A DNA stretch of 64,000 nucleotides from JACVRW01 sp963734025 (GTDB taxonomy: Bacteria; Actinomycetota; Thermoleophilia; Solirubrobacterales; Thermoleophilaceae): positions 1 through 64,000 of the forward strand of contig CAVTFR010000020.1 in the NCBI GenBank assembly GCA_963734025.1, given 5' to 3'. A program made the position numbers and the translations under genes. The notes below the pieces were generated by a model. It had not been told where the DNA came from and did not search any database. It worked only from the letters and a program-made list of their open reading frames with translations. Position 1 is the first letter of the stretch. Each line of letters begins with the position of its first letter. Positions 8,195-17,551 of the stretch are shown in pieces.

Positions 8195-8220
8195 TGTGAC
8201 TGACTCACACAAATAAGGAG
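8195..8220 (+). promoter_or_regulatory. Inverted repeat and strong ribosome site ahead of the DUF3224/MarR pair
   Basis: TGTGA (8195-8199) and TCACA (8205-8209) flank CTGAC, giving a compact palindrome. AAGGAGG (8214-8220) is the ribosome site for the ATG at 8231. The palindrome is a plausible operator for the MarR protein encoded by the second gene. Its 5-base spacer is one short of a CRP site. Confidence 0.5.
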
Positions 8221-8230
8221 GCAAACGGCG

Positions 8231-8629
8231 ATGACAACGCACGCCGACGGCACGTTCAAGGTCGAGGATTGGCAGGAGGAGGAGTACGGCTCGCTGGGCG
8301 ACGGCCGCAAGCTGTCGCGCGCGAGCGTCCGTCAGGCCCTCAGCGGCGACATCGAGGGGACGGGCAGCGTCGAGTGGCTCATGTGCTATCGGCCCGACAA
8401 GACCGCTGACTTCGTTGGTCTGCAGCAGGTCGACGGCCGGGTCGGCGACCGCAGCGGCAGCTTCGTGATGCGGACGAACGGCACGTTCGACGGCGCGGAG
8501 GCGCGCGGCGAGCTCTCGGTGGTCGCGGGCTCGGGCACCGGCGATCTCGACGGGATAAGCGGAAGCGGCGAGTTCAACGCTCCGCTCGGCTCGGAGGCGT
8601 ACGTCAGCCTCGACTACGAGGTCGGATGA
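8231..8629 (+). CDS. DUF3224 domain protein
   Basis: 132 residues. The all-beta, calycin-like sequence matches what I know of DUF3224: K-V-E-D-W near the start, G-S-V-E-W-L-M-C-Y, F-V-M-R-T-N-G-T-F-D-G, a Gly/Ser-rich turn, and a final S-L-D-Y-E-V. No enzyme activity is established for the family. It is translationally coupled (ATGA at 8626-8629) to a MarR-type regulator, a pairing that suggests this small barrel binds a ligand or acts as effector for that regulator. It has no signal peptide. Confidence 0.82.
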   Translation: MTTHADGTFKVEDWQEEEYGSLGDGRKLSRASVRQALSGDIEGTGSVEWLMCYRPDKTADFVGLQQVDGRVGDRSGSFVMRTNGTFDGAEARGELSVVAGSGTGDLDGISGSGEFNAPLGSEAYVSLDYEVG

Positions 8630-9162
8630 CAGAGCTCGACCGCGCCGGCAACCTGCTTGGCGCGCTGTCGCTGTCCGTCGCCGACCGCACCGCGGAGGCG
8701 GTCGGCGACGCGGCGGGCCAGTCCGAGACGGCGTCGATCGCGCTCTCCGCGCTCGATCAGTTCCTCGGCGAGCCGTCGCTCGACCGCATGCGGCGGGTAC
8801 TCGGCCTGACGCCGTCGGGAGCGGTGCGCCTCGTCGACCGGCTCGAGGAGGCCGGCTACGTCAGGCGCCGGCCGAGCGCCCAGGACGGGCGCTCCGTCTC
8901 GGTCCATCTCACAGCAAACGGCCGGCGCGCAGCGCGGCGCGTCGCACGGGCGCGCGGGGAGGTCCTGAACGGAGCGCTCGCGTCGCTCAGCGAGGGCGAG
9001 CGCGAGCTCTTCGAGGAGCTCCTCGCGCGCGTGATACCCAACATGATGCGTGGGCCGGGCGCGACGCGCTGGTTGTGCCGGCTCTGTGACATGGAGGCCT
9101 GCGGGCGCGAGGAGGGCCGCTGCCCCGCCGCGAGCGCGGCTCGTGAGCGCTGGGGTTCGTAG
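8626..9162 (+). CDS. MarR-family regulator with a four-cysteine C-terminal tail
   Basis: 178 residues. The winged helix is at ~45-110: M-R-R-V-L-G-L-T-P-S-G-A-V-R-L-V-D-R-L, then the wing R-R-P-S-A-Q-D-G-R-S-V. The last 30 residues carry C-R-L-C, E-A-C and G-R-C, a C-x2-C-x4-C-x6-C spacing, which could bind zinc or an iron-sulfur cluster or sense thiol oxidation. The start overlaps the DUF3224 stop by 4 bases. A palindrome at 8195-8209 ahead of the pair is the probable binding site. The metal-binding reading is inference. Confidence 0.85.
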   Translation: MTELDRAGNLLGALSLSVADRTAEAVGDAAGQSETASIALSALDQFLGEPSLDRMRRVLGLTPSGAVRLVDRLEEAGYVRRRPSAQDGRSVSVHLTANGRRAARRVARARGEVLNGALASLSEGERELFEELLARVIPNMMRGPGATRWLCRLCDMEACGREEGRCPAASAARERWGS

Positions 9163-9172
9163 TCTGTCGCCG

Positions 9173-10798
9173 TTGGCGCGTGTCTACGTAACAGGTCACC
9201 GGAACCCGGACGCCGACTCGATCGCCGCTGCCATCGGCTATGCCGAGCTGAAGAACCGGCTCGGCGACGGCAACAGCTACCAGCCGGTGCGCCTGGGTGA
9301 GCCGAACGCGCAGACCTCTTGGCTGATCGAGCGGAGTGAGGCACCCCTCCCCGAGTTCCTGCCGCACGTTCTCCTGCGGGTCCGCGACGTGATGCGCGGC
9401 GAGTTCCCGACCGCCTGCGACGAAGAGCCTGTCCGCCAGGTCGGCCTCGAGATGGCGAGGGAGGGACTCGATCTGCTTCCGATCGTCGACTCCGGCGACC
9501 GCCTCGTCGGCGTCATGACCGAGCGGGCCCTGGCGCGGCGCTACGTGCGCGAGTCGCGCGAGGCCTCTCGCCTCGACGCCGACACCTCCGTCGGCTCGAT
9601 CGTCACGGTGCTCGAGGGCGCGCTGATCGTGGGCGACGAGCACCGGGACGTGTCTGGGCGCGTATGGGTCCAGGCGATGGACGTGAGCTCGCCGACGCGC
9701 ATGGAGGAGGGCGACGTCGTAGTGGTCGGCGACCGTCCAGACATACAGCGGCGCGCGGTCGAGCTCGGCGCCGCACTGCTCGTCACGAGCAACGACGTGC
9801 GCCCGCCGGACGACGTGCTCGATCTGGCGAGGGAGCGAGGCACGGCCGTCGTCAGCTCGACGCTCGACTCGTACGTCAGCGCCCGCATGATCACGCTCGC
9901 CGCGCCCTGTCGCGCCCTGATGGACGCCGAGCCGCTGACCGTGCGCCGCGACGACCTCATCGCCGACATCTCCGAGCAGGTCAAGGACGTCCACTACCGG
10001 GCGGCGGTGGCGGTCGACTCGTCGGGCCGTCCGGTCGGGCTCGTCACGCGCTCCGATCTCGTAGGCCCTGAGCCGCGCCGCGTGCTGCTGGTCGACCACG
10101 CCGAGTCGGCCCAGAGCGTGCCGGGGATCGAGGAGGCTGAGATCGTCGAGATCCTCGACCACCACCACATCGGCTCGATCGAGACCCGTGTGCCCGTCGC
10201 GGCCACCTTCGACCCGGTCGGGTCGACGGCGACGCTCGTCGTCGAGCGCTTCCGCCAGGCGGGGCTCGAGCCCGCGCGTCCGACGGCGCTGATGCTGCTC
10301 GGGGCCGTGCTCTCCGACACCGTCATCCTCAACTCGCCGACGACAACGCAGCGCGACCATGCTGTCATCGAGCACCTCGAGCGCATCCTGTCGCTCGAGG
10401 CCGAGGAGTTCGGCCGTGAGATGTTCGGCGAGACGTCCGACGTCTCGCACCTGCCGGCCGAGGAGATCGTTGCCCACGATGCGAAGGACTACGAGGTGAG
10501 CAGCGGCAAGACGATCTCGATCTCCCAACTCGAGACCGTCGGCGACTCGGTGCTCGGGCGCCGCGACGAGCTGCTGGAGGCGCTCGGCGCCTTTCGCGAG
10601 CGCGAGGGCCACGCGCTCTCGGCGCTCATGCTCACAGACATCCTCGCCAAGGCCACCGACCTGCTGGTCAGCGGGGAGAACACCGCCGTCGAGCAGGCCT
10701 TCGGACGGCCGTTGGAGGACGGGGTGCTCAATCTGCCCGACGTGATGAGCCGCAAGAAGCAGGTCGCGCCGAAGCTGATGGAGGCCGCCACCCGCTGA
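9173..10798 (+). CDS. Family II Mn-dependent inorganic pyrophosphatase with CBS-DRTGG-CBS insert
   Basis: 541 residues from TTG 9173, 10 bases after the MarR stop. The DHH phosphoesterase half begins with G-H-R-N-P-D-A-D-S near residue 8. Two CBS motifs (about 60-130 and 245-300) bracket a DRTGG domain (~140-240). The DHH motif L-D-H-H-H is near 328-332, and a DHHA2 domain fills the C-terminus. It hydrolyses pyrophosphate to phosphate in the cytosol. In this subfamily the CBS/DRTGG insert binds adenine nucleotides and tunes activity. It is probably co-transcribed with the DUF3224/MarR genes. Confidence 0.9.
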   Translation: MARVYVTGHRNPDADSIAAAIGYAELKNRLGDGNSYQPVRLGEPNAQTSWLIERSEAPLPEFLPHVLLRVRDVMRGEFPTACDEEPVRQVGLEMAREGLDLLPIVDSGDRLVGVMTERALARRYVRESREASRLDADTSVGSIVTVLEGALIVGDEHRDVSGRVWVQAMDVSSPTRMEEGDVVVVGDRPDIQRRAVELGAALLVTSNDVRPPDDVLDLARERGTAVVSSTLDSYVSARMITLAAPCRALMDAEPLTVRRDDLIADISEQVKDVHYRAAVAVDSSGRPVGLVTRSDLVGPEPRRVLLVDHAESAQSVPGIEEAEIVEILDHHHIGSIETRVPVAATFDPVGSTATLVVERFRQAGLEPARPTALMLLGAVLSDTVILNSPTTTQRDHAVIEHLERILSLEAEEFGREMFGETSDVSHLPAEEIVAHDAKDYEVSSGKTISISQLETVGDSVLGRRDELLEALGAFREREGHALSALMLTDILAKATDLLVSGENTAVEQAFGRPLEDGVLNLPDVMSRKKQVAPKLMEAATR

Positions 10799-10845
10799 GG
10801 CTCGGACGCGGGGACCTCGAGCCGCCTGCCGCGCGTAGCGGAGGT

Positions 10846-12069
10846 ATGAGAGGTCGCGCGCTTGCAGGCGGGCTCGCCGCCATGGCCATGCTGACCGGCG
10901 CGGCGCCGATGGCGGCGGCCGGCGGCACACCGGACAGAACCCTCTACGGAAGCACCTGGCAGGGCTCGCTGAAGCTGATCCGCGTCGACCCGGACAGCTT
11001 GCGTCCGCTGGCGGGCCGGCGGGTGCCGCTCGCGGCAGAGCCCTTGGGATGGAGCTTCGCTCCGGACCGGTCGCGCCTGGTGTCGGGCTCGACGGCGCGG
11101 GGCGCAAGGCTGCGCTTCATCGACCTGCGCGCCATGCGCGCGTTGGGCGACGTCACGATCAGCCGCCGGGGATCGGGCGTCGCGACGGCGTGGGCGGATG
11201 CTCGGACGGTGCTCTCCGTCGTCGCCACCGCCGGCTGTTGCGGCGCGGGCGACACCCTCGTCGCGGGCGTCGACGCAGGGCGCCGCAGGGTGCTGTGGCG
11301 CCGGCGCCTGGGCGGGTCGCTGCAAGGAGGCGCGCGTCTCGACGGGAGCCTCCTGCTCGTGCTCGGGCCGCGCGGGCTCGCGCTCGGTCCGTCACGCCTC
11401 GTTCAGGTGGGCGCGCACGGGCCGATCCGGTCGGCGGCGCTCCCCGAGATCATCTCCGGGATCCGGCCCGGCGGGGGTGTCACGCAGCGCTGGAGCCCCG
11501 GGCTGGCTGTCGACCGTTCGGGTGGCCGCGCCTTCGTGGTTCAGGCCCAGGCGCCGGTTGCCGAGCTGGACCTGCGGACGTTCGCTGTCCGGTCACACCC
11601 GCTTCAGATAGAGGCAAGGGCCGCCGACGCGCTCGCCGGCCCTGAGCGGGACGCGCTCTGGCTGGGCCGCGAGACGCTCGCGATCACGGGCTCCGACCAC
11701 GCCGACAGGGCGGATGGCCGTTCTCGCGAAACCCCGGCCGGGCTGACGCTTGTCGACACCGGTCGCTGGCAAGCGCGCAAGATCGAGGCGAGCACGACCG
11801 ACGCGGCACTGGCGTCGGGCACGCTGCTCGCCTCGTGCTTTGTGTGCGACTCCGGCGGCGGCCTCACCGGCTTCTCGCTCGGCGGCAGGCGCAAGTTCCA
11901 CCTCTTCGGCAGTGCGCCGCTCACGGGGGTGCAGCCGCTGGGCCGGACCGCGCTCGTGGGGAGCCTGCGCGGATCCACTCTCATCGACGCACGCAGCGGC
12001 AGGCGGCTGCGTCGCTTCGAGCGCTTCGCGATGACCCTGCTCGGAGGCGACGCGCCCTTCCTCGGCTGA
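10846..12069 (+). CDS. Exported beta-propeller-like hypothetical protein
   Basis: 407 residues. A signal peptide covers ~1-26 (hydrophobic A/L/G core, A-A-A-G-G). The mature part has recurring strand patterns such as L-R-F-I-D-L-R, V-A-E-L-D-L-R-T, L-V-D-T-G-R and S-T-L-I-D-A-R-S-G-R, reminiscent of YVTN/WD-type propeller blades. Paired cysteines (G-C-C-G, S-C-F-V-C) suggest disulphides outside the cell. GGAGG (10840-10844) is almost flush with the ATG, so the exact start is uncertain. Function is unknown. Confidence 0.65.
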   Translation: MRGRALAGGLAAMAMLTGAAPMAAAGGTPDRTLYGSTWQGSLKLIRVDPDSLRPLAGRRVPLAAEPLGWSFAPDRSRLVSGSTARGARLRFIDLRAMRALGDVTISRRGSGVATAWADARTVLSVVATAGCCGAGDTLVAGVDAGRRRVLWRRRLGGSLQGGARLDGSLLLVLGPRGLALGPSRLVQVGAHGPIRSAALPEIISGIRPGGGVTQRWSPGLAVDRSGGRAFVVQAQAPVAELDLRTFAVRSHPLQIEARAADALAGPERDALWLGRETLAITGSDHADRADGRSRETPAGLTLVDTGRWQARKIEASTTDAALASGTLLASCFVCDSGGGLTGFSLGGRRKFHLFGSAPLTGVQPLGRTALVGSLRGSTLIDARSGRRLRRFERFAMTLLGGDAPFLG

Positions 12070-12085
12070 GCGCCGGTGAAATAGG

Positions 12086-12095
12086 TAGGTACCTA
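12086..12095. promoter_or_regulatory. Probable MarR operator
   Basis: TAGGTACCTA is a perfect 10-bp palindrome 20 bases before the MarR start and overlaps a further TAGG half-site. An A/T-rich TAATTTTTT stretch follows (about 12109-12117), likely the promoter -10 zone. Autorepression of the MarR/exporter operon is the simplest reading. Confidence 0.5.
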
Positions 12096-12115
12096 AACAG
12101 TGTGCTGCTAATTTT

Positions 12116-12586
12116 TTGTGCGTGGCAGCGCGGACGACGGACAAACAGGCATCAGCGGCCGTCGAGGCGGCCTTGAGCGAGGCGCTTCACGACTTCTTCC
12201 GCGCAGCGCGCCGCGCCCGCGGTCGCGCCGCCCGCCAGTCGGCCGACGACTCCATCTCGCTCGCCCAGTTCCATCTGCTGGAGCCCCTTCTGGAGGGCCC
12301 GCTGACGAACCGCGAGCTGGCCGAGCTCGCCGGCGTCTCATCGCCGACGGCCACCCGGATGGTCGACGTGCTGGTTGGTCGCGATCTCGTGACGAGGATC
12401 GAGGACCCGACGGACCGGCGCGCGGTCGTGATCTCCCTGACAGAGGCGGGCCGCAAGGCCGTGTCGGGGAAGACGCGCGAGTACGACAAGGCGCGCCGTC
12501 GCATCGCCGCAGCCCTCGAGCCGGACGAGCAGGCAGTGGCCGCTGACCTGCTGCGGCGCCTTGCGGTTGTGATCGAGGAACTTTGA
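12116..12586 (+). CDS. MarR-family transcriptional regulator
   Basis: 156 residues from TTG 12116; the GTG at 12122 is equally possible. The winged helix-turn-helix shows T-N-R-E-L-A-E-L-A-G-V-S-S-P-T-A-T-R-M-V-D and a wing with E-D-P-T-D-R-R-A-V. It is the first gene of a three-gene operon, overlapping the next gene by 4 bases (TTGA). Its genes for two drug-type exporters make it a probable repressor relieved by an exported phenolic or antibiotic-like ligand. A palindrome at 12086 is the likely target. Confidence 0.88.
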   Translation: MCVAARTTDKQASAAVEAALSEALHDFFRAARRARGRAARQSADDSISLAQFHLLEPLLEGPLTNRELAELAGVSSPTATRMVDVLVGRDLVTRIEDPTDRRAVVISLTEAGRKAVSGKTREYDKARRRIAAALEPDEQAVAADLLRRLAVVIEEL

Positions 12587-14079
12587 GCGAGCCGCGCGCC
12601 GGCTACCTGCTCTCGCACCGGGCGACCATCGCGGCATTCACCGGTGTCCTGCTCGGGATGCTCCTGGCGGTGCTGAACCAGACGATCGTCGCGACCGCAC
12701 TGCCGCGGATCGTCGCCGACCTGGGCGGGCTCGAGCATTACTCGTGGGTCTTCTCGGCGTACATGCTCGCCGCGACGGTCACCGTCCCGATCTACGGACG
12801 GCTGTCCGACATCTACGGCCGGCGACCCTTCTTCGTCTTCGGGATCCTGATCTTCATGGCGGGCGCCGTCATCGGCGGCACCGCCGGCTCCATGACGCAG
12901 CTGATCATCGCCCGCGCCGTGCAGGGCCTCGGTGCCGGTGCCCTGATCCCGCTCGCGATGGCGGTGATCGGCGACCTCGTCCCGCCCTCCGACCGTGGCC
13001 GCTGGCAGGGGCTGACCGGCGCCGTCTTCGGAGTCGGCTCGGTGCTCGGCCCGCTCAGCGGCGGTTGGATCGCCGACAACGCGGACTGGCGCTGGGTGTT
13101 CTTCGTCTCGCTGCCGGTGGGCCTGATCGCGCTCTCCGTCGTGATCGCCACGCTCAAGATCCCGCCCCACCCCGAGCGCGCCACGCGCATCGATTACCTC
13201 GGTGCGGCGCTGCTCGCCGCGGCCGTCTCGTGCATCCTGCTGGCCACGGTGCGCGCCGGCGAGGAGGCGACACTCGGCTCGGGCGACGTGCTCGGGCTCA
13301 TCGCCGTCGGGCTCGTCCTGCTGGCGGTGCTCGCCTGGCACGAGCGCCGCACCGAGCATCCGATCGTCCCGCTCGAGCTGCTCAGCCTGCGCCTGTTCGG
13401 GGCGGCGAGCGGCGCGTCGTTCGCATTCGGGGTCGCGATGTTCGGGGCGATCATGTTCGTCCCGCTGTTCGTGCAGGGAGTGCTCGGCGAGTCGGCCACC
13501 AAGGCCGGTCTCGTCCTGACTCCGCTGATGCTCTCGCTCGTCGTGTCGAGCGTGCTCAGCGGCCAGGTGATCTCTCGGACCGGCCGCTACCGCTGGGCGA
13601 TCGTCACCGGGCCGGTCGTGATGGCGGGCGGCTTCGTTGTGCTCAGCTCGCTCGATGCGGCCTCGTCGCATGGGACCGCGACGCTCGCGATGGTCCTGCT
13701 CGGGCTCGGGCTCGGGTTCGTGATCCAGAACCTGCTGCTGGTCGTTCAGAACGAGGTGCCGAGCCGCGAGCTCGGCGTTGCGACCAGCGGCATCCAGTTC
13801 TTCCGCACTACGGGCGGCACGATCGGCGTGAGCGTCATGGGGGCGCTCATGGCCGCGGGCCTGCCCGCGGGTGCCGCCGCGGGCGCGCTTGCCGGGGGGG
13901 CGGGCGTGTCTGCGGCGCGCACCGACCTCGCCGATGCGCTCCACCCGGTGTTCATGCTCGGCTTGCCCGTGATGGCGGCGGCGCTCGTCCTGGTGCTCCT
14001 GATTCCCGAGCGGCCGCTTCGTCGCAGCGTGCGCGAGCACGATGGTGAGCCCGCGTCGCCGGCCGGGGTACCCGCGTGA
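12583..14079 (+). CDS. MFS drug exporter, DHA2 (EmrB/QacA) type, 14 helices
   Basis: 498 residues, TTG start overlapping the MarR stop. It is strongly hydrophobic with about 14 membrane helices. Motif A reads G-R-L-S-D-I-Y-G-R-R after helix 2, and the antiporter motif C region G-P-L-S-G-G-W-I lies in helix 5. DHA2 members use the proton gradient to expel hydrophobic drugs. An early L-N-Q-T-I-V-A-T-A-L-P segment is typical of the family. It sits between a MarR regulator and a second MFS gene, with 4-base overlaps on both sides. Confidence 0.9.
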   Translation: MSEPRAGYLLSHRATIAAFTGVLLGMLLAVLNQTIVATALPRIVADLGGLEHYSWVFSAYMLAATVTVPIYGRLSDIYGRRPFFVFGILIFMAGAVIGGTAGSMTQLIIARAVQGLGAGALIPLAMAVIGDLVPPSDRGRWQGLTGAVFGVGSVLGPLSGGWIADNADWRWVFFVSLPVGLIALSVVIATLKIPPHPERATRIDYLGAALLAAAVSCILLATVRAGEEATLGSGDVLGLIAVGLVLLAVLAWHERRTEHPIVPLELLSLRLFGAASGASFAFGVAMFGAIMFVPLFVQGVLGESATKAGLVLTPLMLSLVVSSVLSGQVISRTGRYRWAIVTGPVVMAGGFVVLSSLDAASSHGTATLAMVLLGLGLGFVIQNLLLVVQNEVPSRELGVATSGIQFFRTTGGTIGVSVMGALMAAGLPAGAAAGALAGGAGVSAARTDLADALHPVFMLGLPVMAAALVLVLLIPERPLRRSVREHDGEPASPAGVPA

Positions 14080-15503
14080 ACGAGGCTCCACGACAGCACT
14101 ACGGCATCACGCTCGCCGTGCTCGCGCTGGCAGCGCTCTCCTACGCGCTGCTCCAGACGATGGTCGCCCCGGCCCTGCCGGAAATCCAGCGCGAACTCGA
14201 CGCGTCCACCACCTCGGTCACCTGGGTGCTGACCGTCTACCTGCTCACCGCCTCGATCGCCACGCCGATCCTGGGGCGCTTCGGCGACATGTTCGGCAAG
14301 GAGCGCACGCTCGTGTTCGTACTCTGCCTGTTCGCGCTCGGCTCGGTCATCGCCGCTCTGTCGCACAGCATCGGCCTGCTCGTCGCGGGCCGCGCGGTCC
14401 AGGGTGCGGCCGGCGCCGTCTTCCCGCTGGCCTTCGGGATCATCAGGGACGAGTTCCCCAAGGAGCGCGTCGCCACCGGGATCGGGCTGATCTCGGCGAC
14501 CTTTGGAATCGGCGGCGCTGCCGGGCTCGTCCTGAGCGGCCTGATCGTCGACCACCTCTCGTACGAGTGGATCTTCTGGCTCGGCTTCGCGGTCGTCGTG
14601 GTCGCGATCGTGGCGACCCACTTCTTCGTTCCCGAGTCGCCGGTCAAGTCGCCGGCCAAGATCGACTTCGCGGGCGCCGGGCTCTTCTCGGCCGGGCTCG
14701 TCTTCCTGCTGCTCGCGGTCAGCGAGGGCAACCGCTGGGGCTGGGGCTCGCCCGAGATCCTCGGCCTGTTCGCGGCCGCGGCGCTCGTGCTCGCCTACTG
14801 GGTGCACTTCGAGCGGCGCGTCGCCGAGCCGCTCGTCGACATCCGCCTGCTGCGCAGGCGCGCCGTCTGGACCACCAACATGACCGGCTTCCTGATCGGC
14901 TTCGGCATGTTCGGGTCCTTCATCCTGATCCCGCAGTTCGTGCAGATGCCCGCAGAGGCGGGCTACGGCTTCGCCGTCGACACCACCGGGGCCGGCCTCT
15001 TCCTGCTGCCCTCGGCGGCCGTCATGCTCGTGGCAGGGCCGATCGCCGGCTGGCTGTCCGGGCGCCGCGGCTCGAAGCTGCCCCTGCTCCTCGGCACCGG
15101 CTTCGCGGGGCTCTCCTTCCTGCTCTTGGCGGTCGCGCACTCGCAGGAGTGGCAGGTGCTCCTGGCGGTAACGCTGCTCGGTCTCGGCATCGGCCTGTCG
15201 TTCGCCTCGATGGCGAACCTGATCGTCGAGGCGGTGCCCCAGCACCAGACCGGGGAGGCGACCGGCATGAACACGATCATGCGGACCGTCGGCGGTGCCT
15301 TCGGCGGCCAGATCGCCGCCGCGATCGTGGCCGACCACATCGACGCCGGCACCGGCCTCGCGGCCGAGTCGGGCTTCACCGCGGCCTTTGCGCTCGGCGC
15401 CGTCGCGCTCGCAATCGCGCTGTTCGCCGCGACCCTCATCCCTGGGCGCGGTGCGCCCGCGGCCGTTGGTGCGGCGCGGGGCTCCGAGGCGAGCGCCGCC
15501 TGA
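14076..15503 (+). CDS. MFS transporter, DHA2-like, 14 helices
   Basis: 475 residues, GTG start overlapping the upstream exporter stop. It has about 14 hydrophobic helices. It contains M-V-A-P-A-L-P-E-I early, motif A as G-R-F-G-D-M-F-G-K-E, and a G-G-A-A-G-L-V-L-S-G-L-I motif C region. It is homologous to, but clearly diverged from, the preceding gene. Two exporters in tandem under one MarR regulator may act on related drugs or form separate pumps; MFS proteins generally work as monomers. The substrate is unknown. Confidence 0.88.
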   Translation: MNEAPRQHYGITLAVLALAALSYALLQTMVAPALPEIQRELDASTTSVTWVLTVYLLTASIATPILGRFGDMFGKERTLVFVLCLFALGSVIAALSHSIGLLVAGRAVQGAAGAVFPLAFGIIRDEFPKERVATGIGLISATFGIGGAAGLVLSGLIVDHLSYEWIFWLGFAVVVVAIVATHFFVPESPVKSPAKIDFAGAGLFSAGLVFLLLAVSEGNRWGWGSPEILGLFAAAALVLAYWVHFERRVAEPLVDIRLLRRRAVWTTNMTGFLIGFGMFGSFILIPQFVQMPAEAGYGFAVDTTGAGLFLLPSAAVMLVAGPIAGWLSGRRGSKLPLLLGTGFAGLSFLLLAVAHSQEWQVLLAVTLLGLGIGLSFASMANLIVEAVPQHQTGEATGMNTIMRTVGGAFGGQIAAAIVADHIDAGTGLAAESGFTAAFALGAVALAIALFAATLIPGRGAPAAVGAARGSEASAA

Positions 15504-15603
15504 GCGCGCTGCCGCCGCTGACGTTCCGCTTCTCCACAGCCGGGTAAGTCCCCCCGGTGGCGCGTGCGCGCCCGTGGAGTTGACGACCGTACGGAGGAGA
15601 GCT

Positions 15604-17551
15604 GTGCTTTCTCGACATCGCTGGCGCTTCGGGCTTACCGCCGCGCTGCTGGTCCTGTTCGCCGCCACCGCAGGGCCCGTCGCAGCCGGCGAGCCGAGCC
15701 CGCCGCCCTGGCTCGTCGTCGAGAACGGCCAGACGCAGCCGCAGTTCGACCTCGCGCGGGCGATCGAGGAGACGGTCTTCGTCGAGACCGAGCTCGACAG
15801 CGACGGCGACGGCGAGCGCGACCGCGTCAGGATCCGGATCAGCCGCCCGGCCGAGACCGAGACGCAGGGCTACAAGGTGCCGGTCGTCTTCGAGCACAGC
15901 CCTTACCGCGGCGATATCGGCGACGCGGTCAACCACGACGTCGACTCCGACGTGCTCCCGCAGGAGAACCTGTTCGGCGACCGGACCGCCGCCAAGGCGC
16001 GCAGCGCCCGCGCCGCGCGCTCGAAGCGCGTCAGGGCGAACTCGGCCCGCGCCCGCGCGCGCCTGATCGCGCGCGCCGATCTGCCGGGCTCGCTCGACGA
16101 CTACTACGTGCCACGCGGCTACGCGGTCGTCCTCGGCGAGAGCATCGGGACCTTCAACTCGGACGGCTGCCCGACCGTCGGCGACCGCGTGGAGACGCTC
16201 GGCACGAAGGCCGTGATCGACTGGCTGAACGGGCGCGCCCGCGGACTTCGACGAGAAGGGCGACGAGGTCGAGGCCGGCTGGACGACCGGCGCCGTCGGC
16301 ATGACCGGCGTCTCCTACAACGGCACGCTCCCCAACCAGGTCGCGACTACGGGCGTCGAGGGCCTCGAGACCATCGTCCCGATCTCGGCGATCTCGAGCT
16401 GGTACGACTACTACCGCGCCAACGGGCTCGTCGTGGCCCCGCACTCGGCGACGCAGGGGGCCGGCGACAACGTCTACCTCGGCGAGGACACCGACGTGCT
16501 CGCCTCGTTCATCGGCGGCAGCCGCGTGGACGGGATCGACGACATCTGCGCCGGGACGATCCCGTTCCTGCTGGGCGCGCAGGACCGGGTGACGGGCGAC
16601 TGGAGCCCGTTCTGGGAGGCGCGCGACTACCTGGACGACGTGGACCGCATCCGCGCGAGCGTGTTCGTCGTCCACGGGCTGAACGACTGGAACGTCAAGA
16701 CCAAGGCCTTCGCCGAGTGGTGGTCCCGCCTCGACCGCTACGGCGTGCCGCGCAAGATCTGGCTGCACAACGGCGGCCACGGCGGTCCGGGTGCCCCGGG
16801 TGCCCCGGGTGCAGTGGCCTTCACGGCCGTCCGGAACCGGTGGTTCGACCACGAGCTCTTCGGCGTGCAGAACGGGATCATGCGCGAGCCGCGCTCGACG
16901 ATCCAGCGCGAGGACGGCTCCTACTCGGACGAGCCCGACTGGCCGGCGCCCGGCTCGCGGCCGGCGACGCTGCAGCTCTCGGCCCGCAACTCGACAGCGC
17001 CGGGTGAGCTCTCGCGGGGCCTGACCGGCTCGAGCTGGTTCGTGCGCCAGAGCTTCGTCGACCGCGGGCGCGAGCTCGACACGGACGACGTGCTGATCCA
17101 GGGGCCGGACGAGGCACGCACCGACCGGCTCGTCTATCGCTCGCACTCGCTGCGCCGTGACGTCCGCATCAGCGGGACGCCCGAGGTGAGCCTGAGGATG
17201 TCGATCGACAACCGCAACGCGGCGAACCTGACCGCGGTGCTCGTCGACTACGGCGCCGAAGGCTCGGCCGATGCGCCCGTGATGGTCACGCGCGGCTGGC
17301 TCGACCCGCAGAACCGGCTCAGCATCGGGCGCAGCCAGCCCGTGCGCCGGGAGCGCCTGTATCGCTTCAGCTGGGATCTGCAACCGGACGACTACGTGTT
17401 CAAGGCCGGGCATCGGATCGGCCTCGTCGTCGTCTCGACCGACCACGACTACACGATCCGGCCGGCGCCGGGGACGCAGCTCAGCCTGCGTCCGGCGCTC
17501 AGCTGGATCAGGCTGCCGGTGGTGGGCGGCCGCGGGGCGCTCGGGCTCTAG
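15604..17551 (+). CDS. Secreted Xaa-Pro dipeptidyl-peptidase / CocE-NonD hydrolase (S15), frameshifted
   Basis: Two overlapping frames make one S15-family protein of ~648 residues. Frame 1 runs from GTG 15604 (GGAGGAGA just upstream; signal peptide through V-A-A-G-E) to about 16240. Frame 2 continues to 17551. The full span is 1 base more than a multiple of three, matching a single inserted base near 16240 (gcgcgcccgcgg). Nucleophile Ser is in G-V-S-Y-N-G, Asp in G-L-N-D-W, His in N-G-G-H-G-G. A C-terminal jellyroll domain follows. The enzyme removes X-Pro dipeptides or cleaves acyl bonds outside the cell. Sequencing error or pseudogene cannot be separated from here. Confidence 0.8.

Noticed and set aside
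8195..8209. CRP/FNR-type site TGTGA-TCACA beside a nucleotide cyclase
   Set aside because: The spacer is 5 bases, not 6, and a MarR gene is in the same operon, making a MarR operator more likely.
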